Assembly (NCBI RefSeq): GCF_945859685.1
Contig: NC_079147.1
Location: 194,229,174-194,293,173 of the forward strand
Reading direction: 5' to 3'
From: Eupeodes corollae
Taxonomy: Eukaryota > Arthropoda > Insecta > Diptera > Syrphidae
Length of the DNA: 64,000 nt
Below the pieces are notes generated by a model. That model worked only from the letters and a program-made list of their open reading frames with translations. It was not told the DNA's origin and did no database searches. The position numbers and the translations under genes were made by a program. Below are positions 1 to 10,625 of this stretch, in pieces (position 1 is the first letter of the stretch; each line of letters starts with the position of its first letter).

Positions 1-177
1 CCAGAGCAAACTAAAATGTTAGCTTCGAAGATTTCTTATGAACAACGAATTTGAAGAAACAATACAAATGGCAATACAAAATTGAAAATGCAGTACAAAT
101 GAAAAGTGTGCAGTACGGCAGTACGTACCAAGCTAAAGCAATACAAATATTGCTTTTGCAGTACGTTCGACAGCATT

Positions 178-262
178 GCTCTAGGGACCTTGAATCGTCG
201 AGAAATGTCAAAATTTTCAATTCGACAAAACGGACGCATTGCAAATAATTTCTATAGGAAGT
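178..262 (-). repeat. MSE repeat, outer terminus fragment
   Basis: This stretch matches, in reverse orientation, the outer end of the dispersed repeat called MSE here (copies near 6.1, 27.4, 51.9 and 62.2 kb). Shared blocks are GGGACCTTGAA, GAGAAATGTCAAAATTTT and a final AGGAAGTTA. The minisatellite body of the family is absent, so only the end survives. The 177 bases before it hold short degenerate CAATACAAA and CAGTACG motifs and no recognisable gene. Confidence 0.6.
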
Positions 263-1090
263 TATTTCCCTCTATAATCAATTGTGTTCCATAAATCCCA
301 CGAGCTTACTCATACATTCACATAAATAATACATATGTAAGTCACAGATTTATATTATCATTTGATAAACATAATTTTCACTTAATAGAGTCGTAAAAAA
401 TAACATCTTTTTTGATTCATAAATTATGTACAAGTACATAAATTCCATAGCTCTAGATAATTCAATAAAATAAAATGTAGAAATTTAACAATAACTTTAT
501 AAAGAAAATATAACAAAAAAAAAATGTATGAAATGCTTAAAATTTCACAAGCACACATGAATGAATCATAAAATGTAAAATATCTCGTATAAATTTTACT
601 TTATGAAGTATAAAAGCAAGAAGTCAATTTATTGATGGTAGATAAATATAATATGTAATATTTTTGACACATAAAAATATATTATTTGTATGTAGAATAA
701 AAGGAATAAAATTAAATCGATACTTTATGATACCTAAACAATTGTGTGAAAATCTGTTTTGATTTAATAGCTCTGTGATTTAAATTAACCTTCGTTTTTG
801 TGTTAAGCTATTAAATGGAATTTATGAATCTTTAATCTTTAAACTTTAAAGAAAATCTATATTTTATGATATCAATTGAAATGAAGAAGAAAGGATGATA
901 AACTGGATAATGGAAACTTGAAAGACTTATTATGATTTTTCTTTTTCCATTTTGAATTGAGATGTGTGAAATACAATACAATGCAATATTGTACATGGTT
1001 TTTCAACAGGGACGCTACAAAAGTAAGAAACAGGGACAGCAAACGACGCCATATTTCTTGCTGCTCTTTTGGAATTTCTCTCCAGTAAAT
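263..1090. other. AT-rich stretch without recognisable gene
   Basis: Very AT-rich, with no long open frame, no structural RNA and no clear repeat seen. From about 990 the sequence may already belong to the transposon that carries the transposase remnant downstream, but terminal inverted repeats were not found by eye. Confidence 0.5.
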
Positions 1091-1101
1091 TTTGCCATTA
1101 C

Positions 1102-1767
1102 ATGATGGAAAGATCTACGAGCCAGCAACGAGTAGAAATTATTAAAACTACTACCGAAATTCGGAGTCAGTGGCCTCAACGTTAAGAGATGTCCAATTTA
1201 TGGTCCTCATAATCGTCCTAGCAGATCAACAATTGAGTGTCTAGTGGACAAATTTGAATCCACAGGCAGGGTACAAAATGTTCTCGTAAAAGTGAGACAA
1301 AGATGGGCGCCCGTAGTGTCGAGAATATTGCTGCTGCTGAGGCTTCAGTTGAAAAAAATACCAAATGTGCCCCTCCTGAAGGCGGTTGATCACCAGAAGC
1401 TTCGTTTGTTCGTGAATTGGGCTGAGCAACAAATTGAAAAAAATCATCTTCAACTATGAGGCTCATTTCTGGGTGCATAGCTCCGTCAATAAACAAAACT
1501 TGCGGTATTGGTCAGACTGCAATCCAAACGAACACCGTGAGTCATCATTGCCAAACAAATTACGATTTGGTGTGGTTGATGATCAAACCTATGGTCTATG
1601 CCAACAAGCCAGCGACTATTGATGAACTTCGTACGAATATTGAATTTGAAATTGCAGCACTATCTGCCAATTTATGCTTGAAAACCGTCGAAAATTGGGT
1701 TCAACGTCTGGACTCCTAGAAGCGTGTCCGTGGTGGCCATGCAAAAGAAATCGAGTTGCATACATAA
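1102..1767 (+). pseudogene. Tc1/mariner-type (DUF4817-like) transposase remnant, copy T1
   Basis: Remnant of an IS630/Tc1/mariner-group transposase with a DUF4817-like helix-turn-helix start. The opening frame reads MMERSTSQQRVEIIKT, typical of this family's N-terminus. Later pieces in shifting frames read ARSVENIAAAEASVE, DHQKLRLFVNWAEQQ and a degraded copy of the first catalytic segment (SDEAHFW in relatives). The C-terminus (NKPATIDELRTN, CLKTVENWVQRLD, RVRGGHAKEIELHT) is well kept and ends in TAA at 1765-1767. Several frameshifts, and a deletion joining the region after the WCGLW-like motif directly to the C-terminus, remove the second catalytic aspartate, so it cannot be active. Copies T2 (10.6-11.4 kb) and T3 (36.4-37.1 kb) are related. 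Confidence 0.8.
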
Positions 1768-1865
1768 TGGCATCCAACGTACTTTCAAAGGAATAAAGAA
1801 TTTCATAGATATCCAAAACCGTTTTTGTTTTATTTATATATGAATAAGTAGACCTTAATATTTAG

Positions 1866-2050
1866 GTAGTGATGAAGGCTCGAGAAAATTACCCCAGAAA
1901 TTTTGTTTGGGGAAAAACCCCAGAAATTGTGTTCTGCTTCAAATTGGAAAAAGTCACTGATAAGCGAGAAATGTTGGAAATTATAAAAGTCAGAAATGGA
2001 AAGAAGACCAGAAAGCGAAATGGGAAGAAGTTCAGAAAATCAAATGTATG
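1866..2050 (+). repeat. Purine-rich segment shared with 10.43-10.63 kb
   Basis: The segment starts GTAGTGATGAAGGCTCGAG and runs into a GA-rich stretch with repeated AGAAATGG and GAAGACCAGAAA motifs. The same sequence occurs in reverse orientation at about 10430-10625, there too directly downstream of the matching transposase end. It is therefore either part of the transposon or a host sequence duplicated with it. No convincing coding function is seen. Confidence 0.65.
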
Positions 2051-2127
2051 TGTATTATAAGTAACGGAGTTGTAAAAACTGCAGTCTTTTTAAGTAACTA
2101 ATAGACTTTTTACTTTCTACATATAGG

Positions 2128-2640
2128 AACTCGAGATTTTAATCAAACATGATATTGCGATGGTAGAGAAGTCGAAAAAAGTGGGTCCTGCGATTCCGTC
2201 CGGTCGGTTTTGTCTGTCTGTCCACGCTCCTACAGCCTAAACCAATGGGCCGATTGAGGTCAAACTTGGAAGTTAAGGTTTTGAGCAGATTTGCGTTAGG
2301 CGTTTTTTTCATTTTTTTAAGATTAAAACTAACAGTGGCTCCCATACAATTTTTTTGGTCAAAAAACGAAAATTCGAATTTTCTCAATAACAAAGAGATA
2401 GCTTTTTTTTAATTTGCTCTAAAATTTTATTTTGTAACTTTGCTTCTTTTAATAACAAAAACATATTTTTGTATTGCTCAGGAATAGTACCGCCCGTAGA
2501 ACCGTTATTTTGTTTTTTTTTTTTTTTTTATTTTCAATAATTTTTTTTCTGAATAAGCTCTTACATTGCTTAAACAATATTTTATTATCAAAAGTGCATT
2601 TTTTTATTGTTTGGATTTTTAAAAAAATATTGATTTTTTG
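2128..2640 (+). repeat. Dispersed repeat R-B, copy 1
   Basis: Begins with AACTCGAGATTTTAATCAAA and includes GTCTGTCTGTCCACGCTCC, AGCCTAAACCAATGG and GAGCAGATTTGCGTTAGGCG. The same order of blocks appears at 9008-9550. It ends in a poly-T-rich tract. Non-coding; family identity not recognised. Confidence 0.65.
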
Positions 2641-2655
2641 ACTCTTTGTCTAATT

Positions 2656-2843
2656 GACTGCCTTTTTCGAGGAATTGACAATTCCTTCAAGAGTAATTTT
2701 TGTCATTAAAGTGTTTTCTAAAATTAACCGGATTTGGCATGCAACTGTAGGTCCCCCCCATCCCTTACTTGACTTACACACAATCATGGTCAAAGGTTGT
2801 AAGTCACTAGCCCTTAGTTGTCAACGAACTGTCGCGTCACATA

Positions 2844-2845
<2 letters not shown>
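2656..2845 (+). repeat. tRNA-type SINE, 5'-truncated copy
   Basis: Matches the body and 3' end of the SINE seen intact at 52080-52402: GAGGAATTGACAATTCCTTC, AACTGTAGGTCCC, GTTGTAAGTCACTAG and the end CGAACTGTCGCGTCA. The tRNA-like head with A and B boxes is missing. Its 3' end abuts the (TAA)n tail of the I-like element on the opposite strand, which suggests that element inserted in the SINE's AT-rich tail. Confidence 0.75.

Positions 2846-2874
<29 letters not shown>
2845..2874 (-). repeat. (TAA)n tail of the first I-like element
   Basis: About ten TTA triplets on the + strand, i.e. (TAA)n on the element strand. A TAA-repeat 3' tail is a known property of I-clade elements and matches the tail of the intact copy at 11691-11717. 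Confidence 0.8.
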
Positions 2875-3036
2875 TATTAATCGCAACATAAATGTTACAA
2901 ACTAATCTTAAACAAGCTACAGCACTAGCACTACGCTTTTGGCTGGGGTGAAATAGTAGTTTTACAAAGTGTTTTTTTTTTTAAATAATGTATACTTAAT
3001 ATAAAATTAAATATTAAATTTGAAATATAAAATATG

Positions 3037-3106
3037 GGGGAGGAAGTCAGGGGTGTCAGGAGATAGCGCACTGACACGATCACCTGAGACCCCTCACTTC
3101 CTCCCC
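3037..3106 (-). other. Long imperfect hairpin in the 3' UTR of I-1
   Basis: The arms GGGGAGGAAGTCAGGGGTG and its near complement ending CCCCTCACTTCCTCCCC pair over about 30 bp with a few mismatches around a short loop. It lies just beyond the ORF2 stop. The 3' UTR of the intact I-like copy does not show the same hairpin. Confidence 0.7.
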
Positions 3107-3132
3107 TTTTTTGAAATAATTATTTACAAATA

Positions 3133-6099
3133 TCAAATAAATTTTTCTACCTTTAGGTGTTTCAATATGTCATAAATGTCTTTGATATGTTTTGCAGATG
3201 AGTTTGATAACAGAAAACTTAAATTTTCTTCATTTAATTGTTTACAAGTTTGATTAATGGTGTTACATTCTGTTATAATATGGTTTATGGTTAGTAATTT
3301 GTTTGTTTGGCAAATGTGACATGTTGGTTGGGGTTCTCTTCTTAGTATGTAGCTGTGGGTTAACCAGGTGTGTCCTAGACGAAGTCGAATGAAGCATCTG
3401 TTCATATTGGTTGGCGTATCTTATGGGTAGGTTATTGGTGAGCAATCTTTGTTGAAACTGGTATAGTGGTGTATATATGAACTCCAATTATCTTTGATCT
3501 GTGTTCGAAATTGTTGGTTAATGTATTTAGATAAGTCCTTTTTTGTGGGACTAAATTGAGATGTTTCGATGTTGGGGTTAGTTGATATTTCTTTTGCTTT
3601 TCTATCAGCACAGTCGTTGCCTTGGATGTTTGTATGACCAGGGATCCAGATAATTTTTAATTTATCCTTGTGTGATATGATATTATCACGGATATTATTT
3701 ATCAGCGGTGTGCGGCGTTTGATGTTAGTGATAGTTTGTAAGGTAGATAAACGGTCTGTGAAAATAACGGTTTTTTTATTTGATGATATTCCCAGTTTGG
3801 TGGCTTCGTATATGGCCAGAGCTTCTGAAGTAAATATTGAGAAATAGACCGGAAGTTTTGCAGTGGATTTAATTTCACCAAGCTTGTTGACAACTGCGAA
3901 ACCACAGCCTACGTCACACTTGGAGCCATCCGTGTAGAGAATATTCCATTTGCTTTCAGGATATTTGCTGAGGAGTTCCAAAAACAGTTGTGTGTATGTG
4001 TCAATTGGTGTTGTGTTTTTTGGATATTTTGCCAGGGAAGTGTCGATGGCACTGGGTGGTAGTAACCACGGAGGTTGTTTTTCGATGGGTGTACATTTTA
4101 TTTTAGCATGGATATTGAGATTTCTTGCAGAAGAAACAGCTGCGTATAAGGTTGAAGGCTGTTTTGGTATTTTCTTACGTCTTAGAATTTTAGTTAAATC
4201 TGCGTGTATTGGTGATCTATACGTTTCAAAGAGTTTTGGTGCAAACCGAGCGGTAAGAAGGTTCTTCCTTTCAGCGATACTGTTAAATCCTCCTTCGGCC
4301 ATCATATTTTTAATTGGTGTAGTACGGAAAGCTCTGAGGCTTGTTCTTATTGCTGTGTGGTAGGTTGGGTTAAGTATTTTAAGGTGAGAAGGAGCACACT
4401 TGCCATAAATTGTAAGCCCATATTCAATTTTTGATAACAAAATTGTTTTGGCTGTGGTAATGAGTGTGTTGGTATGAACAAGGCTATTTCGTGATGCTAG
4501 ATATTTTATAATATTGAGTCTAGGAGCTAATTTTTTAACTAATTCGATACAATGATTTTTAAATTTAAACTTGCTGTCGAATATTATGCCTAATATACTT
4601 AAACTACTAACAGTCTCAATGTTTACATGATTCATTTCAATATTAAAATTAGAACATTTAATCTTTCTACATATATGTAGATGTTTATTTTTATTTAAGG
4701 ATATTTTTGCACCAGAGTGTAAACACCAGTTACAGATTTCGTTTATGACTTCTTTAAATAAATTAATAGATTGGGTGACATTATTACATTTAAACATTAT
4801 ATATAGGTCATCAGCGTAAATAGAATGATCGATATTTTTAAAGTTTAATATTATTTCGCTGATGTCATTAAAAGCTATAATAAAAAGGATGACCGATAAC
4901 GGAGATCCTTGTGGGATTCCGTTTTCGCTTGCATGGATTTTTGAAAAGCAATTATTAACTTTGGATCTAAAAGATCTTTTGTTCAAGAAAGATTTAATAA
5001 AATAAAACATTTTAGGTCCAATATTCCATTTGACAAGTTTGTTCAATATTATGTGTATACCTATACGTTCGAAAGCCTTTTCGAAATCTATTGAAACGAT
5101 TGAGATGTGATTCTTACATGATAAGCTATTTGATATGTATTCGTCTATTTGTAGAAGTGAATCTATTGTACCGCGGGTGTGCTTAAAAGCTACTTGATTT
5201 GGATTTGAAAGTTCGTTTTTCTCAATGAACCAAAGAAGTCTTTTGGCGACCATTCTCTCTTACACTTTGCTTGTGCAGGGTAGAAGGGAAATGGGTCGAT
5301 AACTGTTTATATCAGTAGGGTGTTTGTTAGGCTTTGGGATTGGAACTATAGTGGCAATTTTCCAAGAATGTGGGAGTATCCCTTGGTTGTATATTTCATT
5401 GAAAAGTCGCTTTTTGATATTTAGTGGCATATTTTTTAGCATCGGATACGATACGCGATCATATCCGGGTGTTTTGCCTTTGACTGAACTAAGACAGCAT
5501 TCCAATTCAAGTAAATTAAATGAAGATTCTAATTGTTTTGCTTGTAGTGATAGGTTATTTTGGGTCGGTCTTAAGTTGAATGATGCTAATTTGGCTTGTT
5601 GAAACTGAGTAGAAAAGTTAGAATCACTACAATAAGCAGAACAGTGTTTGGAAAAAAGTTCGGCGATCAAGTGTGGATCTGTTAGGGATTCATTGCCAGT
5701 TTCAATTACTTTTATTGATTGGGGTATGTAGTTGCCTGTAAGTGTTCTTATGTCTGACCAGATTTGTTTACTAGATGTATTGGGATTTAGGTTTGAGGTG
5801 AAATTTTTAAAGCTTTCGATTTTTGCCGCTTTGGCATTTCTGCGAAAAATGGCATTGGACTTACGGTAATTAATAAGATTTGTTATATTCGGATATTTTT
5901 GATAAATTTTCCAAAGGTGTTGTTTTTTTTCGCGGAAGGCAGCGATTTCAGGATTCCACCAAGGGACGAATTTTTTGGATGGTTTACTGTTAGATTGTGG
6001 GATAGCCAGGTTGGCTGCGAAACGAAGACCTTTACTAAATAATGCTGCTTCCCTGTTCACATTTGTGGATCGAGGCTTATTTTCAAAATATTCTAGTGA
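3133..6099 (-). pseudogene. ORF2 remnant (RT + RNase H) of the truncated I-like element
   Basis: One continuous minus-strand frame interrupted by two nonsense codons: a stop at 5260-5262, just after a YRPISLLPCTSKV segment, and another at 3421-3423 before the C-terminal domain. No frame change is needed to read across either stop. Reverse transcriptase motifs are VSIDFEKAFERIG, NGIPQGSPLSVILF and the catalytic YADD. RNase H motifs are LYTDGSKCDVG, TSEALAIYEA, FTDRLS and WIPGHTNIQGNDCAD. The C-terminal zinc-knuckle pattern CHICQTNK...H...C is present near 3270-3320. Order RT, RNase H, CCHC fits the I clade. Long intact stretches suggest fairly recent inactivation, but the missing endonuclease makes it dead on arrival. 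Confidence 0.88.
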
Positions 6100-6107
6100 T
6101 TATTTAT

Positions 6108-7170
6108 TAACTTCCCATAGGAAAGTGAAAATTTTGATATTTCTCGACGTTTCAAGGTCCCTAGAGTAGAAATAAAAGATTTTTAGAAAGATGTCTGTGC
6201 GTGTACGTACGTTCGTACGTCCCTACGTTCGCGATGTTTTTTTCGTCGTCCATAGCTCAAGAACCAGAAGAGATATTGATTTCAAATAAAGTTTGTTATA
6301 CAGATAATAAGGCAGAAAGATGCTGAAAGGGCTCTCAAGAAAATTGAGTGGGTGGTTTTTTTTTATCATAGCAGTTTAAAAAAATGGTGAACATTTTGGC
6401 TAACCCTAAATATCTTACGAGCCAAAAACGCTAGAGACTTGAATTTAATTTTATATTATAAATTGTAACGCGATACCAAACAAGTATATTTAAAAAAAAA
6501 ATCCATTTAACGGTTTTTTTATAAATCAAAAAAAAACTAAAAAAAAATTGTCATCTCCAAAATTTTACGACTAAAATACGATTTCATCTCGAACAAATTT
6601 GTCATCTCCAAAATTTTACGACTAAAATACGATTTCATCTCCAAAACAATTGTGTTCAACGAAGAATAATGTTTTTGACATCTGATAAAATTTTGAGAAA
6701 AATCGAATTAACAGTTTTTTTTTATAAAAAATAAAAATCTAAAAAAAAACATTACTCAAAGTTGGTAAAAATTGAATATCGATTCAAATATGTTTTCAAA
6801 AACTTAAAATTTAGGCTTCAAACTTATTTCTGAAAAATGTTGAGAAAAATCGAATTGACAGTTTTTTACAAAAAAATAAAAACCTACAAAGATATTTCGA
6901 CTGAAATATCTTTTCAAAACTTTCGAGATATTGGCTTTAATTAACTTTTATCTTTCAAAAAATATTGTTGTGAACATTCAGCAAAATTTTGAAAAAAATC
7001 GAATTGACAGTTTTCTTACAAGAAATTAAAAACCGAAAAAAATTAACAAAAGTTGGTAAAAAATGATTTTCGACTCAACTATCTGTTCAAAAATTAAAAA
7101 TATTGTCTTCAAACTTATTTTATTTCACAGAAAATATTGTTTTCGATATTGGAAAATATCTAGGTCGTAT
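6108..7170 (+). repeat. MSE repeat copy 1 (terminus plus minisatellite body)
   Basis: Starts with the near-palindrome AACTTCCCATAGGAAAGT, then TTTCAAGGTCCCTAGAG, AAAGATGTCTGTGCGTG, a CGTACG-rich run, and CAAGAACCAGAAGAGATAT. From about 6380 the body consists of degenerate units of about 165 bp carrying GAGAAAAATCGAATT, GACAGTTTT and GTTGGTAAAAATTGA. It breaks off near 7170 without the other terminus (the ACAAATCGACAGACGGGATG end). No protein coding capacity. Confidence 0.75.
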
Positions 7171-9007
7171 TCAACAACAACTACTTGATTCTAGAAAAGC
7201 TTTGATGAGAATGCTCCAATTTTCATCGTTTAACTTTTCACTGAACGAAAATTATTATTGTTTTTGTTTCGTTTTCAAACAATCCGTAACGCCGTTTTCA
7301 AAGCTTATAGATGTCCTAAAAACAAATGTTCAAAGTTTTAATTTGTAAATATCTCTATCTACCATTTATATAAATTATTGTTTTGTTCTGGAACTTTACC
7401 GCGATGCCCTTCAGAATTTGACAATTAATGAGAGTTTTTATTTTAAAAGTGTTGTACCACTAATTAACCTCCTTGCTTACGCCTTTAAGTACATTGACTA
7501 TTTATTCTCCAAAGCCGACTGTTTTCTGCTGCGTTATCAAAATCATAAATATGTACTTGATGCGTAAAATTTCTATTTCAAAATCCACAACTGAACTTTT
7601 TATTAATCGGATTATTGAAACCTTCCATTTCTATGTGAATTTGTTTTGAAAGTACACATCGCTCAAAAATTATGTGTATCAAAAATAAGTACCACCTTAT
7701 GAACTCATATCTTCTCATAAACAAGAAGGTTTGAAATATTTTTTGTTCGTCGTTATTTTATTCTAAATCGTTATTGTGCTGTGAAATGTTCCTAACACGA
7801 TAAGGCCTAATACCAACAATACAATATTTATATAAAAAGTGAAGAAACGAAAAATCCTTTTTCCATTGTAAGCGTATATACGACAGTACTTAAGTAAGTC
7901 TCTTATATCTTATATCCTATCTCTTATTACATAAAGAAATGAAATCAAAGCTCTTTTCAAGGAATTTTTATTTTATAAACTGCCAATGTCAATGTTGTTG
8001 TTGTCATCGTCGTTGTTTTCTTCGTCGACGGGTATATTTTAATAATAACGGACGTTGTCAGTTCAGTTGAAGATAAAGAAGCTATTATCATCTTCGTTTC
8101 GTCCTTTGGAAAAATAAAATTTAATAGATCGTATCAAGGAACACGCAACGCATGAAACGCATAAATAGGTACCTAAGCTTTATAGAATGTGTAATAATAT
8201 ACATCATATACGCAATTTTTTGGGTTCATAAAAGGCTTTTATTTGTTTTGTTGTGTTCACATATTTTTGTAAATAATATTTTTTGTTTGTTGATAAAATG
8301 AACAAAGTATTATAATGATTATAGTAAATATTTATTACTCGCAGTGATTTTCGGAAACAATAACCTATTTCCCTTCATCGAGAGACTTTTATCTACAACC
8401 TTACAACTATTAGTAGTTATTATTTAGATGGATCCATATCCTTGATAGGGATACTCGTGTATCGGAAATTAGATGACAGGACACTTTAGGCAGAACAAAG
8501 TCGTCGTATTATTGGTTTTGAGATGATGTTTATGAGTTGATTAGGTGACTGTATGTTATCTTAATGTTTGACAGGGAAACACACACCAAATATTGACATG
8601 CGTGTCTCGTCGTCGTTGTAGTTGTCGTGCGTTGCCAAAGAAACATGTTGTTAACTAATTTGTAGTTGTTCAACCATTTTTGGTTTAATAAAATCTTAAT
8701 GGGTTCATGGAATGTTAATTGTGTGTAATCCAAGATTTCATGTGGTTAAGACATTATTAGATGGGAATAAAATATGTATCACATTACCTGAAGGGACGAA
8801 AGGGCTTTGAATATGATACTCACTAACTCAGTCAAAAAATGTTGGGTTCAATTATTTTTCATACATTTCGTAGGTAGGTTAAAATTTCTGAAAAGTTGTC
8901 ATGATTATTATGAATACTGCTTACATATTGAGTGGTTTTAAGGCGACTTGTGTTGGCGTTCCATTGTTATGTAATAGAAATAATATATATGGCAGGTTTT
9001 GGTAAGA
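7171..9007. other. Unassigned AT-rich DNA
   Basis: No convincing gene, RNA or known repeat over about 1.8 kb. A TTGTTG/TCGTCG-rich patch lies near 7990-8030 next to a TATA-like and an initiator-like element (listed separately), and a second CGTCGTCG patch lies near 8605. Candidate for single-copy host DNA. Confidence 0.5.
8033..8065 (+). promoter_or_regulatory. Possible core promoter (TATA + arthropod initiator)
   Basis: TATATTTTAA at 8033 is followed 27 bases later by TCAGTT, the arthropod initiator consensus, with the A at 8060. A second TCAGTT begins at 8063. The spacing is close to that of insect TATA promoters, but no downstream gene is recognised and such matches arise by chance in AT-rich DNA. 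Confidence 0.2.
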
Positions 9008-9550
9008 AAAATTCGAACTCGAGATTTTAATCAAATATGACATTACACTGGGAGGGTTATTGAAATAATTGTCTGTCTATTCTCACTCCTTAGGTTAGGT
9101 TACGTTGAAGTGGCAGTCTGTGATGGAATAGGACACACTTAGGCCAGTTTAATATCCTCAACCCTTAAGCCTAAACAAACAATTTGGTTAATTGAGTTTA
9201 ATCTTTTAACTTATGGTTTGAAGCAGATTCGCGTTAGTCGTTCTTTTCAATTTTGTTTCGAGATCAAAAATAACAATTGTCAAATTTGTTGTTCCAAAAT
9301 CGAAAATACGAATCTTCTCCAAAGCCAAACGGTATATTTGTTTCGCTTAACTTGGCTTCTTTCAATAAAAAGAATGTATTTTTGTTTTGCTAAAATGTTT
9401 GTACATTTTCTAATGAACCGATTTCTATACAGTTTTTTTTTTTCAAATTCGATATATCGAAAACGGTTCAACATTATTTTTGTTACAAAAATCATACATA
9501 AAGTGTTGTTAATAACTGCATACCAAAAATATTTGATAATAAACATTTAA
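9008..9550 (+). repeat. Dispersed repeat R-B, copy 2
   Basis: Matches copy 1 at 2128-2640 from TCGAACTCGAGATTTTAAT onward: GTCTGTCTATTCTCACTCC, GAAGCAGATTCGCGTTAG, then a poly-T tract. Here it contains an extra stretch (about 9090-9165, TTAGGTTAGGTTACGTTGAA and following) that copy 1 lacks. The open frame over 9218-9550 is a by-product of base composition. Confidence 0.6.
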
Positions 9551-9867
9551 CAATTTAATACACACAAAGTTAATAAAAAAAGAAACGCTTTGACGATTTT
9601 CGAAAAAATAATACTTCAATACAAAATACTTGGGTTAAAGTTTGTTACGTTAAAAATTGTGTATAAAAAACATAAACAACGACTTTCAAACAGTGAGGTA
9701 TGCATAGGGGTATTGTGTCCCCTTGCAACCTCCTTCATGGACCACTATAGGATTTAGGATAAGTGCAAGATAATGGAACGCAGAGTTTAAATCTTTGTAG
9801 GTATAAATTCGTTACTTGCTGAAGAAACTGCATACACCACAAACCTCCCCCAAGTATGCCCAAACTA
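9551..9867. other. Unassigned AT-rich DNA
   Basis: No gene or repeat recognised. A short less AT-rich patch (GTGTCCCCTTGCAACCTCC near 9715) is present. Confidence 0.4.
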
Positions 9868-10385
9868 GAAATGAAAAAATTTAGTGACTTTGGATTTTTA
9901 AATTTTTATGAAATTAACTTGAAGTCATTTGAATCAAAGTCGATTTCACTGAAGTTTTTTTAAAAGTCTTTTCTATAAAAACCTGTAAAGTCAATTTTCA
10001 ATGCAAGTCAATTTCGAAAGTCAGTAAGTCATAAGAATACAGTCTTTTGTATTTTTAAAGTCAGGATGTCATTGGTAACATTCCTATTTGAGTTGATACA
10101 AATATTTGTACAATTACCAACATCAAATTCCTTAAGTCAGAAGATTGCTTTTAAAATTGACTTGTGTTTAAAATTGACTTTTAAGTGACTTTAAAAACTT
10201 CATAGTGTCCAAAAGATTTCAGTCGAATCTACTTTTAAACTGACTTAAAGTCCAAGTTATGAAAACGACTTTTAACTTTTATGTTAATAGTCAAAGTCAA
10301 ATCATGAGTTTTAACTTGTATTTATTTGGCGCTGACTTTACGGAAAGCAGTCAGTAAAAGATTCAAGTCTTTACAACTTTGGCCA
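9868..10385. repeat. AAGTCA/TGACTT-rich foldback-like tract
   Basis: More than 20 copies of AAGTC or its complement occur at irregular 8-30 base spacing. The left half (to about 10140) carries mostly AAGTCA and the right half mostly TGACTT, so the halves are roughly complementary and could fold back around about 10135. No clean long arm is seen and the ends are not defined. It lies beside the purine-rich segment and transposase T2. Confidence 0.5.
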
Positions 10386-10429
10386 GAACAAGTAGATTGC
10401 AGGGTGCTGCATGTCCCCCATACATACAT

Positions 10430-10625
10430 CACATTATTTGATTTTCTGTACTTCTTTCCATTTCGCTTTTTGGTCTTCTTTCCATTCCTGATTTTTATAA
10501 TTTCCAACATTTCTGGCTAATGTTTTGAAGAAAATCAGGTCCTTTTTTCAATTTAAAGCGAGCACAATTTCTTGGGTTTTTCCAAAAAAAAATTCTAGCG
10601 TAATTTCCTCGAGCCTTCATCACTA
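10430..10625 (-). repeat. Purine-rich segment, second copy
   Basis: Reverse-orientation copy of 1866-2050: read on the minus strand it runs from GTAGTGATGAAGGCTCGAGG through AACCCAAGAAATTGTG to GAAATGGAAAGAAG. It sits in the same position relative to the transposase end as in copy 1. Confidence 0.65.

Larger units (their letters stand above)
2845..6103 (-). mobile_element. I-like non-LTR retrotransposon, 5'-truncated copy (I-1)
   Basis: Element on the minus strand made of a (TAA)n tail, a 3' UTR with a strong hairpin, and about three quarters of ORF2. Homology to ORF2 of the intact element stops near 6099, in the linker after the endonuclease, so the endonuclease and ORF1 are missing; 5' truncation is usual for target-primed insertion. 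The octamer ATTTATTA occurs at both ends (about 2843 and 6103) and could be the target duplication, but it is low in complexity. The protein differs clearly from the copy at 11.7-17.2 kb, so this is a different subfamily. Confidence 0.8.

Noticed and set aside
2845..2874. Independent TTA microsatellite
   Set aside because: Position at the 3' end of an I-like element on the minus strand explains it as the element's (TAA)n tail.
6380..7170. CRISPR-like or centromeric satellite array
   Set aside because: Units are about 165 bp, diverged, without spacer structure, and recur as part of a dispersed element with defined ends in a eukaryotic setting.
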